Assembly (NCBI RefSeq): GCF_910584465.1
Contig: NZ_CAJUBK010000038.1
Span: 1 to 23,847 of the forward strand
Length of the DNA: 23,847 bases
Reading direction: 5' to 3'
Source: an uncultured Oscillibacter sp.
GTDB lineage: Bacteria > Bacillota > Clostridia > Oscillospirales > Oscillospiraceae
The notes under the pieces were generated by a model. It was not told the origin of the DNA. It was given only the letters and a program-made list of their open reading frames with translations, and did no database searches. Below are positions 6,716-12,915 of this stretch, piece by piece (positions within the stretch are counted from its first letter, which is position 1; each line of letters starts with the position of its first letter). The position numbers and the translations under genes are program-made.

Positions 6716-7462
6716 CTATCGGATCCGCAGCAGGGGGACCCGCTGTCCCTCCAGCCGCCTGGCGATGTTGCGGTAGGCCGCCGCCGCGCCTTGGCTGCTG
6801 CCCAGCAGCAGGGGGACGCCCTTGTTCAGATAGAGGGGCAGGGCGTCGTCCTCCGGGATGACGCCGATGAGGGGCAGGCCGGCCCGGTCGATGGCGTCGT
6901 CGATAGTGGCGTGCATGCTGCGCAGCATCTTCCTGCGCACCCGGTTCACCGCCAGGTGGAGCCGTCCCGTGGGGAAGCGGTGGAGCTCCATCACCGTGTG
7001 CTGGGCGTCCCGCAGGGAGGAGGCGTCCGCCGTGGCGACCACCACGGCCCGGTCCGCCCCGCAGGTGGCCAGGCGGAAGCCGGCATCCAGCCCCGCCGGC
7101 GCGTCCAGGAAGCAGTGGTCGTAGTGCTCCCGGGCCTGGTCCAGCATGGCGGCCATCTGCTCCTCCGTCACCGGGCGGCCCCGGCTGCGGACGGGGGCCG
7201 TCAGCAGGAACAGCCCGGGGATGTCCGGGTGCTCCACCGCCGCCGTCTCCAGCGGGCAGCGCCCCTGGGCCACGTCGGTGAAGTCCATCAGCGCCCGGTC
7301 CGTCAGGCCCAGGGCCAGGTCCAGGTTCCGCAGGGCCACGTCGCAGTCGATGCACAGCACCCTCCGCCCGGACTGGGCCAGGGCGGAGCCCACCCCCGCG
7401 GTGAACGAGGTCTTTCCCGTGCCCCCCTTGCCGGAGACCACGGCGATACATTGCCCTGCCAT
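6716..7462 (-). CDS. minD: MinD-like P-loop ATPase (septum-site determining family)
   Basis: This 248-aa protein is a MinD/ParA-superfamily ATPase. The deviant Walker A is GKGGTGKTS (11-19), with the signature lysine at position 12. Switch I is CDVALRNLDLALGL (40-53), and Walker B FLDAPAG (118-124) is of the MinD DSPAG type. Further MinD-like blocks are ADASSLRDA and LPLIGVIPEDDALPLYLNKG. MinD normally binds the membrane by a C-terminal amphipathic helix and works with MinC and MinE to place the septum. Here the C-terminus ends GQRVPLLRIR, short and without a clear amphipathic helix, and no minC or minE is adjacent. The ATG is fixed by the protein N-terminus and GGGAAGGGG upstream. It lies 44 nt after rsmG and 30 nt before mgsA. 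A related MinD-like role cannot be excluded. Confidence 0.82.
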   Translation of the reverse strand: MAGQCIAVVSGKGGTGKTSFTAGVGSALAQSGRRVLCIDCDVALRNLDLALGLTDRALMDFTDVAQGRCPLETAAVEHPDIPGLFLLTAPVRSRGRPVTEEQMAAMLDQAREHYDHCFLDAPAGLDAGFRLATCGADRAVVVATADASSLRDAQHTVMELHRFPTGRLHLAVNRVRRKMLRSMHATIDDAIDRAGLPLIGVIPEDDALPLYLNKGVPLLLGSSQGAAAAYRNIARRLEGQRVPLLRIR

Positions 7463-7506
7463 AGGACGCGCCCCTTCCCGATCCGCCTCAGGGGGGATCC
7501 CCCCTG

Positions 7507-8205
7507 TCACAGCGGATCTTTCTTGATCTTCGCGAAGGCCCTGGGATACTTTGCCGGCGTCTGCGCGGTCTTCGTCACGACCACCAGCCGGTGGCATATC
7601 CCGGTGCCGGGGATCCGGTAATCCCGGGGCTCCTCCATCTGCCCGCCCAGGAGGGCCACGGCGTGTCCCGCGGCCTCCAGCTCCTCGTCGGACCCCACGG
7701 ATTTCATGGCGAGGAACCTGCCGCCCACCTTGACCAGGGGCAGGCACAGCTCCGCCAGCACCGGCAGGTAGGCCACGGCCCGGCTCACCGCCAGGTCGAA
7801 GGCCCCCCGCCGTCCCCGGGCGAACTCCTCCGCCCGGCCGTGGACGCACTCCACGTCCTCCAAGGCCAGTGTCCGGCAGACCTCCCGGAGGAAGTTCACC
7901 CGCTTGTTCTGGGCGTCCAGCAGGGTCAGCCGGACGGAGGGCTCCAAGATCCGCAGCGGGAGGCCGGGGAAGCCCGCGCCGGTGCCCACGTCCACGACGC
8001 GCTTCCCCCGGAAGTCCTCCAGGCTCAGCAGGGCGGCGCTGTCCAGGAAGTGGAGCCGGACCACGTCCGCCGGGTCCGTGATGGCCGTGAGGTCCATGAC
8101 CTCGTTCCACTCCGCCAGCAGCCCGGCGTAGCGGATCAGATCGGGGACGCCGTCCGTGGGGAGCCCCAGCTGGGCCAGGCCCTCTTGGAGCATGGCCTCC
8201 ATCAT
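7507..8205 (-). CDS. rsmG: 16S rRNA (guanine527-N7)-methyltransferase RsmG (GidB)
   Basis: This 232-aa SAM-dependent enzyme methylates N7 of G527 in 16S rRNA. Diagnostic segments are WNEVMDLTAITD (33-44), the SAM-binding VDVGTGAGFPG (71-81), LLDAQNKRVNFL, and the SRAVAYLPVLAELCLPLV region. Length is normal. Two ATG codons stand in tandem at the start (8203-8205 and 8200-8202). The first overlaps the mscL stop as ATGA, so translation is coupled to mscL. rsmG commonly lies near parA-parB and the replication origin in bacteria; here parA/parB are about 3 kb away across serS and mscL. Confidence 0.95.
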   Translation of the reverse strand: MMEAMLQEGLAQLGLPTDGVPDLIRYAGLLAEWNEVMDLTAITDPADVVRLHFLDSAALLSLEDFRGKRVVDVGTGAGFPGLPLRILEPSVRLTLLDAQNKRVNFLREVCRTLALEDVECVHGRAEEFARGRRGAFDLAVSRAVAYLPVLAELCLPLVKVGGRFLAMKSVGSDEELEAAGHAVALLGGQMEEPRDYRIPGTGICHRLVVVTKTAQTPAKYPRAFAKIKKDPL

Positions 8206-8597
8206 CGCTCTTTCAGCAGGTCCCGGATCTCCGTCAGCAGCCGCTCCTCGGCCGAGGGGCCCGGCGGCGGGGGAGGGGCCTCCTCCTTCTTTTTGTGGAG
8301 GGAGTTGATGGCCTTCACCAAACAGAAGACCACGAAGGCCATGATGAGGAAGTTCAAGACGGCCTGGATGAAGTTGCCGTAGGTGATGACGGCGGGCCCG
8401 ATGCCCACCGTCAGCTCCGCGAAGGAGACGCTGTCGGTGAAGATGCCCAGGATGGGCATGACGATGTCGTTGATCAAAGAGGTCGTGATGTTGGAGAAGG
8501 CCCCGCCGATGATGACGCCGACGGCCATGTCCATCACGTTGCCCCGGGCGATGAAGGTCTTGAACTCGGAGAAGAAGCCGGAGGTTTTTCCTGCCAT
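8202..8597 (-). CDS. mscL: Large-conductance mechanosensitive channel MscL
   Basis: This 131-aa inner-membrane channel releases solutes on osmotic downshock. The N-terminal amphipathic helix (GFFSEFKTFIARGNV) leads into TM1 (MDMAVGVIIGGAFSNITTSL) with the glycine-rich pore line. After LINDIVMPILG comes a short periplasmic loop, then TM2 (about 73-95, YGNFIQAVLNFLIMAFVVF). A Lys-rich and Pro-rich linker (KKKEEAPPPPPGPS) joins the C-terminal bundle helix EERLLTEIRDLLKER. All parts of the family are present at normal length. The ATG is preceded by AAAGGGA about 8 nt upstream. It overlaps rsmG by 4 nt. No clear promoter was found upstream; a palindrome-rich spacer separates it from serS. Confidence 0.96.
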   Translation of the reverse strand: MAGKTSGFFSEFKTFIARGNVMDMAVGVIIGGAFSNITTSLINDIVMPILGIFTDSVSFAELTVGIGPAVITYGNFIQAVLNFLIMAFVVFCLVKAINSLHKKKEEAPPPPPGPSAEERLLTEIRDLLKER

Positions 8598-8639
8598 AGG
8601 TCAGATCCCTTTCCTATCGATCGAATTTGCCGGTGCGGG

Positions 8640-8855
8640 CCGGAGCGCGTCCCGGGCCCCCGAACGCCGGGGACGCCGGACGCCTCCCTCCGTATCCCCT
8701 GCGGCGCAAGGGATACGGGGCGCAGACCGGGATACAGCCGTTAAAAATGGCGGCAGCGTGCCCCTCTTCGCCGGGAGCCGTTTTATCGGCTCCAGACGGG
8801 CCGTCATCTTTTCCTTCGAGGAAAAGTGACCGAAAAGGGCCATGACTGGCCTTAT
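8640..8855. repeat. Palindrome-rich spacer between serS and mscL
   Basis: Four or more hairpins follow each other: CGTATCCC/GGGATACG (8691-8698 with 8710-8717); GCCGTTAAAAATGGC near 8738-8752; GGAGCCG/CGGCTCC (8774-8780 with 8787-8793, perfect); CTTTTCC/GGAAAAG (8808-8814 with 8820-8826, perfect, extended by GTCA/TGAC across one bulge); and the serS terminator hairpin. Short GGCGTCC-like units repeat near 8664-8684. An 80-codon frame (8601-8843, minus) crosses it, but its codons simply follow the hairpins, so I regard the block as non-coding. It resembles an interspersed palindromic element; other copies cannot be checked here. Confidence 0.45.
8833..8853 (-). terminator. Putative intrinsic terminator of serS
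   Basis: On the minus strand AAGGCCA (8847-8853) pairs with TGGCCCTT (8835-8842) with one bulged base and a 4-nt loop, followed by a short T-run ending TTTTCGG. It lies about 45 nt past the serS stop. The U-run is short, so efficiency is uncertain. Confidence 0.5.
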
Positions 8856-8896
8856 CCCATGGTTTTAGTCCTGGATATGTGCACGCCGCCGCGTCC

Positions 8897-10204
8897 TCAG
8901 CGCGCCTTGGGCACCAATTCCTCCGTCCCGCCCATGTAGGGCCGCAGGACCTCGGGGATGACGACGGTGCCGTCGGGGCGCAGGTTGTTCTCCAGGAAGG
9001 CGATCAGCATCCGGGGCGGGGCCACGCAGGTGTTGTTCAGGGTGTGGCACAGCTGGGTCTTGCCGGACTCGTCCTTGTAGCGGATGCGGAGCCGCCGGGC
9101 CTGGGCGTCGCCCAGGTTGGAGCAGGAGCAGACCTCGAAATACTTCTGCTGCCGGGGGGACCACGCCTCGATGTCGCAGGACTTGACCTTCAGGTCCGCC
9201 AGATCGCCGGAGCAGCACTCCAGCTGCCGCACGGGGATGTCCAGGGAGCGGAACAGCTCCACGGAGAACTGCCAGAGCTTCTCGTACCACATGGGGGACT
9301 CCTCGGGCTTGCAGACCACGATCATCTCCTGCTTCTCGAACTGGTGGATGCGGTACACGCCCCGCTCCTCGATGCCGTGGGCGCCCTTCTCCTTGCGGAA
9401 GCAGGGGGAGTAGGAGGTCAGGGTCTGGGGGAGCTTCTCATTGGGGAGGATCTGGTCGATGAAGCGGCCGATCATGGAGTGCTCGCTGGTGCCGATGAGG
9501 TACAGGTCCTCGCCCTCAATCTTGTACATCATGCCGTCCATGTCCGTCTGGCTCATGACGCCCTCGACCACGTTGCCGTGGATCATGAAGGGGGGGATGC
9601 AGTAGGTGAAGCCCTTGCCGATCATGAAGTCCCGGCCATAGGCCAGCACCGCCTCATGGAGCCGGGCGATGTCCCCCAGGAGGTAATAGAACCCGTTGCC
9701 GGAGACCCGCCCGGCGGCGTCCAGGTCGATGCCGCCGAAGGAGTCCATGATCTCCGTGTGATAGGGGATGGGGAAGTCCGGGACCTTGGCCTCGCCGAAG
9801 CGCTGGACCTCCACGTTCTCGCTGTCGTCTTTGCCGATGGGGACGGAGGGATCGATGATCTGGGGGATCAGGAGCATCCGCTTGTGGAGCTCCGCCTCCA
9901 GCTCGTTTTCCTGCTCCTCCAGCGCGGCCAGGCGGTCGGCCTGCTCCTTGACCTGGGCCTTGACGGCCTCGGCCTCCTGGAGCTTGGCGGGGTCCTTCTT
10001 CGCCTGGCCCATCAGCATGCCGATCTGCTTGGAGAGGGCGTTGCGGTTGGAGCGGAGCTGGTCCGCCTCGGCGATGGCGGCGCGGCGCTTGGCGTCCAGG
10101 TCGATGACCTCGTCCACCAGGGGGAGCTTGCTGTCCTGGAACTTCTTTTTGATGTTCTCCTTCACGGCCTCGGGTTCTTCCCGGATGAAACGGATGTCGA
10201 GCAT
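8897..10204 (-). CDS. serS: Seryl-tRNA synthetase
   Basis: This 435-aa class II synthetase charges tRNA-Ser and tRNA-Sec. The N-terminal start MLDIRFIREEPEAVKENIKK and a long coiled-coil arm (about 30-108) are typical of the tRNA-binding domain. Motif 2 reads FRKEKGAHGIEERGVYRIHQ at 269-288 (usual bacterial forms read FRxEAGxxGRDTRG). Motif 3 begins NNTCVAPPRMLIAFLENN (390-407) and ends IPEVLRPYMGG. The motif variants (EERGVYR, NNTCVAPPR) belong to a less common SerRS subgroup rather than the E. coli type; I read this from memory of the families. The ATG has AAGAAGGAG upstream. There is no T-box in front; a parS-like site and an ATCGAT-N-ATCGAT dyad (10231-10243) occupy the upstream gap. No clear promoter was found. 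Confidence 0.96.
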   Translation of the reverse strand: MLDIRFIREEPEAVKENIKKKFQDSKLPLVDEVIDLDAKRRAAIAEADQLRSNRNALSKQIGMLMGQAKKDPAKLQEAEAVKAQVKEQADRLAALEEQENELEAELHKRMLLIPQIIDPSVPIGKDDSENVEVQRFGEAKVPDFPIPYHTEIMDSFGGIDLDAAGRVSGNGFYYLLGDIARLHEAVLAYGRDFMIGKGFTYCIPPFMIHGNVVEGVMSQTDMDGMMYKIEGEDLYLIGTSEHSMIGRFIDQILPNEKLPQTLTSYSPCFRKEKGAHGIEERGVYRIHQFEKQEMIVVCKPEESPMWYEKLWQFSVELFRSLDIPVRQLECCSGDLADLKVKSCDIEAWSPRQQKYFEVCSCSNLGDAQARRLRIRYKDESGKTQLCHTLNNTCVAPPRMLIAFLENNLRPDGTVVIPEVLRPYMGGTEELVPKAR

Positions 10205-10258
10205 GACGATCTCCTTCTTTCATAGATATGATCGATAATCGATAGGATCTTAAGACGA

Positions 10259-10274
10259 TGTTCCACGTGGAACG
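10259..10274. promoter_or_regulatory. parS: parS-like centromere site 1
   Basis: TGTTCCACGTGGAACG contains a perfect 14-bp palindrome, GTTCCACGTGGAAC, and fits the Spo0J/ParB consensus TGTTNCACGTGNAACA except for the final base (G for A). It lies between serS and the gene downstream of parB, next to the gene for its presumed binding protein. It is followed by ATC, as in sites 2 and 3. Confidence 0.9.
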
Positions 10275-10343
10275 ATCGGGCGGCGCGCCGCCTCGCCGGC
10301 GGCCGTCCTGCCGGGACCGGCCGGTGAGCGCCGGCCCGCGGCC

Positions 10344-10904
10344 TCAGCCGGCCGCTCCGGCCTCCGCCTCCCGGGCCTCCACGGCCTCCTTCAGCTGATG
10401 ATAGCGGTCCCAGGCGGAGACGGCGAGGCCCAGCTCCTGCTCGGAAAGGGTCAGATCGCCGCTGAGGCAGGCCGTCAGACCATCCGCCTCCATACCGTCG
10501 ATGACCTTCCGGCAGCCCTCCAGGTCCTCCTGGCGGTAGAGCCGTTCCAGGGAATAGAGGCGGGCCAGGGCCATATACTGCCGGCCATAGGCGTCGATCT
10601 CGCTGTCCCGGAGCTCGGCCTGGCGCTCCAGCTCCTCGATCTGCTCCTCCGACTCCGCCAGCTGCTCCTGGAGGGCGATCACCTGGTCCTGGAGCTCCTG
10701 GACCTCCTGCATGACGGTGACGGAGCTCTGGAGCCGGCCCAGCGCCTCGGTGTTGCTGCGCTGGTGGGAGAAGAAGGACCAGGCCATCAGCAAGAACGCC
10801 GCGATGAACAGGACCATGATATAGACGACGACGGGCTTCTTCCCCCTGGGGGCGTCCTCCGCGGGCTCGACCGGCCCGCCGTCGCTGCGCTTTTTCAATT
10901 CCAT
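10344..10904 (-). CDS. Unknown membrane-anchored coiled-coil protein, overlapping parB
   Basis: This 186-aa protein has no recognised domain. A charged cytoplasmic N-terminus (MELKKRSDGGPVEPAEDAPRGKK) is followed by one hydrophobic helix (about 25-45, VVVYIMVLFIAAFLLMAWSFF). A long Glu/Gln/Leu coiled coil (about 50-105, with repeats like VQELQDQVIALQEQLAESEE) and a helical tail with Tyr/Leu-rich pairs (ALARLYSLERLYRQEDLEG) that may be a TPR-like helix pair complete it. The ATG lies inside the 3' end of parB (8-nt overlap), so it is translationally coupled and part of the parA-parB operon. It could link the segregation complex to the membrane or be a passenger; the sequence does not decide. 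The gene itself is well supported. Confidence 0.82.
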   Translation of the reverse strand: MELKKRSDGGPVEPAEDAPRGKKPVVVYIMVLFIAAFLLMAWSFFSHQRSNTEALGRLQSSVTVMQEVQELQDQVIALQEQLAESEEQIEELERQAELRDSEIDAYGRQYMALARLYSLERLYRQEDLEGCRKVIDGMEADGLTACLSGDLTLSEQELGLAVSAWDRYHQLKEAVEAREAEAGAAG

Positions 10905-11791
10905 GCCTCCGGTCCTTTCCGATGGGTCTTCAAGGTCTCCAGGGCCTCCAGCAGGTCGTTGAGGTCGTCCACGCCATAGTAGTCCAGTTCGATGCGGCCC
11001 TTCTTCCGGCCCGTGACGATCCGCACGCCCCGGCCCAGCTTCGAACTGAGGGACACCTGGGCCTCCAGGGTGTAATCCACCTCCTGGGGGGCGCGTTTCG
11101 GCGCCTCCTCGTCCTCCGCCTCCGCCGTCAGCTTCTTGACCAGGGCCTCCGTCTGCCGGACGGAGAGCTGGCCCTGGACCACCGTCGCCGCCGCCTTCTC
11201 CTGCAGGGCGGGGGAGAGGGGGAGCAGGGTGCGGGCATGGCCGGCGGAGAGAGTCCCCTCCTCCACCAGCGCCCGGACGGCGGGCTGGAGGCCCAGCAGG
11301 CGCATGGCGTTCGCCACGGCGCTCCGGGATTTGCCCACCCGCTGGGCGGCCTCCTCCTGGGTCATGTGGTAGGTCTGGATGAGGGACTGATACCCGGCGG
11401 CCTCCTCCATGGGGTTCAGGTCCTCCCGCTGGAGGTTCTCCACCAGGGCCAGCTCCGCCGCCTTCTTGTCGTCGGCGTCGATGACCACGGCGGGGATCTC
11501 GGTGAGGCCCGCCAGCCGCGCGGCCCGCCAGCGGCGCTCCCCGGCCACGATCTGGTAATAGCCGGAGGACAGCTTCCGCACGGTCAGGGGCTGGATGACG
11601 CCGTGCTCCCGGATGGAGTCCGCCAGCTCGGCCAGCGCCGCCTCGTCGAAGAGCTTCCGGGGCTGGGCGGAGCAGCTCTCCACCTGAGAGATGGGTAGAT
11701 ATAGGTTCCCCGCCGCTTCAGGTCTCAATACGTCGTCGCCGAGCAGGGCGCCCAGGCCCCGGCCGAGACCGGAGGGCTTTTTGTTTGCCAC
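10895..11791 (-). CDS. parB: Chromosome-partitioning protein ParB (Spo0J-type CTPase clamp)
   Basis: This 298-aa protein is a ParB/Spo0J family DNA clamp that loads at parS and spreads using CTP. The start KKPSGLGRGLGALLG is the conserved ParA-contacting N-terminus. The CTP-binding motifs are GERRWRAARLAG (84-95) and ENLQREDLNPMEEA (118-131). A helix-turn-helix (about 144-165, TQEEAAQRVGKSRSAVANAM) contacts parS. The C-terminal dimerisation domain ends with the beta segment RGVRIVTGRKKGRIELDYYG. The start codon is GTG (11789-11791), with AAAGGAG 9 nt upstream. It follows parA by 66 nt and overlaps the next gene. Three parS-like sites lie within 3.1 kb. Confidence 0.97.
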   Translation of the reverse strand: MANKKPSGLGRGLGALLGDDVLRPEAAGNLYLPISQVESCSAQPRKLFDEAALAELADSIREHGVIQPLTVRKLSSGYYQIVAGERRWRAARLAGLTEIPAVVIDADDKKAAELALVENLQREDLNPMEEAAGYQSLIQTYHMTQEEAAQRVGKSRSAVANAMRLLGLQPAVRALVEEGTLSAGHARTLLPLSPALQEKAAATVVQGQLSVRQTEALVKKLTAEAEDEEAPKRAPQEVDYTLEAQVSLSSKLGRGVRIVTGRKKGRIELDYYGVDDLNDLLEALETLKTHRKGPEAWN

Positions 11792-11857
11792 GAGTACACG
11801 CTCCTTTCAAAGGGATGCTCTATGGATATCGGTGTCGGTACAGGACGTCCCCGCCGC

Positions 11858-12622
11858 TCACGCCCCGCCCTGAGAGGACGCGAGGAACTCCGAGGCGAAG
11901 GCCGCGTAGGCGTCGGCCCCCCGGGAGGCCCGGTCGTAGGCGGTGATGGGCTTGCCGTGGCTGGGGGCCTCCGAGAGGCGGATGTTCCGGGGGATGACCG
12001 TGGCGTAGACCTTGCCGGGGAAGTAGTGCTTCACTTCCTCCGCCACCTGGAGGGACAGGTTCGTCCGCCCGTCGAACATGGTCAGCAGCACGCCCTCCAG
12101 CTCCAGCGAGGGGTTCAGGGAGCGGCGCACCAGCCGCACGGTGTTCATCAGGTCGCTGAGCCCCTCCAGGGCGAAGTACTCGCACTGCACCGGCACCAGG
12201 ATGGAGTCCGCGGCGCACAGCGCGTTCAGGGTCAGCAGCTCCAGGGAGGGCGGACAGTCGATGAGGATGAAGTCGTAGGCGTCCCGCAGGGGGGCCAGCG
12301 CGCCCCGCAGGAGGAACTCCCGCTCCTCCATGCCGATCAGCTCCACGCCCGCGCCGGCCAGGGCCTTGTTGGAGGGGAGCACGTCCCCATAGCGGGTGCG
12401 GGACACCGCCTCGGCGGCGGGGAGCTCTTCGATCAGGGCGGAATAGACCCCCTTGGAGACCGTCTTGTCCACGCCCATGCCGGAGGTGGCGTTGGCCTGG
12501 GGGTCGAAATCACAGAGGAGGACCTTTTTGTCCGCCTCTGTCAAAGCGGCGGCCAGGTTGACGCAGGTGGTCGTCTTCCCCACGCCGCCCTTTTGATTGA
12601 CGACTGCGATGATCTTTGCCAC
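11858..12622 (-). CDS. parA: Chromosome-partitioning ATPase ParA (Soj)
   Basis: This 254-aa ATPase works with ParB and parS in origin segregation and replication control. The deviant Walker A is QKGGVGKTT (10-18). Switch I is CDFDPQANATSGMG (37-50), and Walker B is FILIDCPPSL (118-127). Later blocks VQCEYFALEGLSDLMNTV and RNIRLSEAPSHGKPITAYD are Soj-specific. The start is GTG at 12620-12622: it begins the standard AKIIAVVNQKGG N-terminus and has GAAGGTAGG upstream, whereas the frame open further upstream runs through the promoter. It is transcribed from the promoter at 12777-12805 with a structured leader of about 150 nt. The operon is parA-parB-unknown membrane protein. Confidence 0.97.
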   Translation of the reverse strand: MAKIIAVVNQKGGVGKTTTCVNLAAALTEADKKVLLCDFDPQANATSGMGVDKTVSKGVYSALIEELPAAEAVSRTRYGDVLPSNKALAGAGVELIGMEEREFLLRGALAPLRDAYDFILIDCPPSLELLTLNALCAADSILVPVQCEYFALEGLSDLMNTVRLVRRSLNPSLELEGVLLTMFDGRTNLSLQVAEEVKHYFPGKVYATVIPRNIRLSEAPSHGKPITAYDRASRGADAYAAFASEFLASSQGGA

Positions 12623-12732
12623 AAAAGCACCTACCTTCTGCCCTCCCTCCTTGGGACGGGGAGGGCCCAAAAGAACTTCCGCCCGCTCTCCGCCCCGGGA
12701 GCGGACGGGGCCCGCCGCCGGGCGGCGGAACG

Positions 12733-12757
12733 GGCGCGGCCGTCCCGCGGCCGCGCC
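12733..12757 (-). promoter_or_regulatory. Strong hairpin in the parA leader
   Basis: A perfect 10-bp GC stem (GGCGCGGCCG/CGGCCGCGCC) with a 5-nt loop lies in the parA 5' leader. Further GC-rich pairs follow at about 12713-12728. No U-run follows, so this is not a terminator; it may stabilise the mRNA or affect translation. Confidence 0.45.
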
Positions 12758-12776
12758 AGGGCCATATATGATATCC

Positions 12777-12805
12777 ATTATAGCAAGGCCGGAGGGGGCT
12801 TGCAA
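12777..12805 (-). promoter_or_regulatory. Sigma-A promoter of parA-parB
   Basis: The minus strand has TTGCAA (12800-12805), a 17-bp spacer, and TATAAT (12777-12782) preceded by TGC (extended -10). The start should fall near 12770. It sits between the GH13 gene and parA. Confidence 0.85.
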
Positions 12806-12863
12806 GGTCAAATCCAACAATTTTTGCAAAATACGGCAGCAGATGGGGCCCGCATGAGACGAA

Positions 12864-12897
12864 GCAGGAGGCCTGCCGTCCCCGGCGGGCCTCCTGC
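12864..12897 (-). terminator. Terminator-like hairpin after the GH13 gene
   Basis: A 10-bp stem (GCAGGAGGCC/GGCCTCCTGC, 12864-12873 with 12888-12897) continues, across one wobble position, into GCCG/CGGC, with a 4-nt loop. It begins 6 nt past the GH13 stop codon. On the minus strand it is followed by TTCGTCTC, not a good U-run, so termination may be weak. Confidence 0.5.
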
Positions 12898-12899
12898 TG

Positions 12900-12915
12900 T
12901 GTTTCACGTGGAACG
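12900..12915. promoter_or_regulatory. parS: parS-like centromere site 2, overlapping the GH13 stop codon
   Basis: TGTTTCACGTGGAACG matches the parS consensus TGTTNCACGTGNAACA except for the last base. On the minus strand the TGA within it (12904-12906) is the stop codon of the GH13 gene, so the final four codons (D-R-S-T) and the stop are written in parS sequence. It is identical over 19 nt, including the following ATC, to site 3. Confidence 0.92.

Noticed and set aside
8601..8843. Minus-strand 80-codon frame between serS and mscL
   Set aside because: It lies entirely within a chain of hairpins and begins inside the serS terminator; no ribosome site. Treated as non-coding, though not excluded.
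10205..10343. Search for a T-box or clear promoter in front of serS
   Set aside because: No AGAGAG, T-box core or terminator is present; only weak -10-like AT runs, a parS site and an ATCGAT dyad were seen.
12623..12907. N-terminal extension of the parA frame
   Set aside because: It reads through the promoter, leader hairpins and the GH13 terminator-like hairpin; the GTG at 12620-12622 begins the standard ParA sequence.
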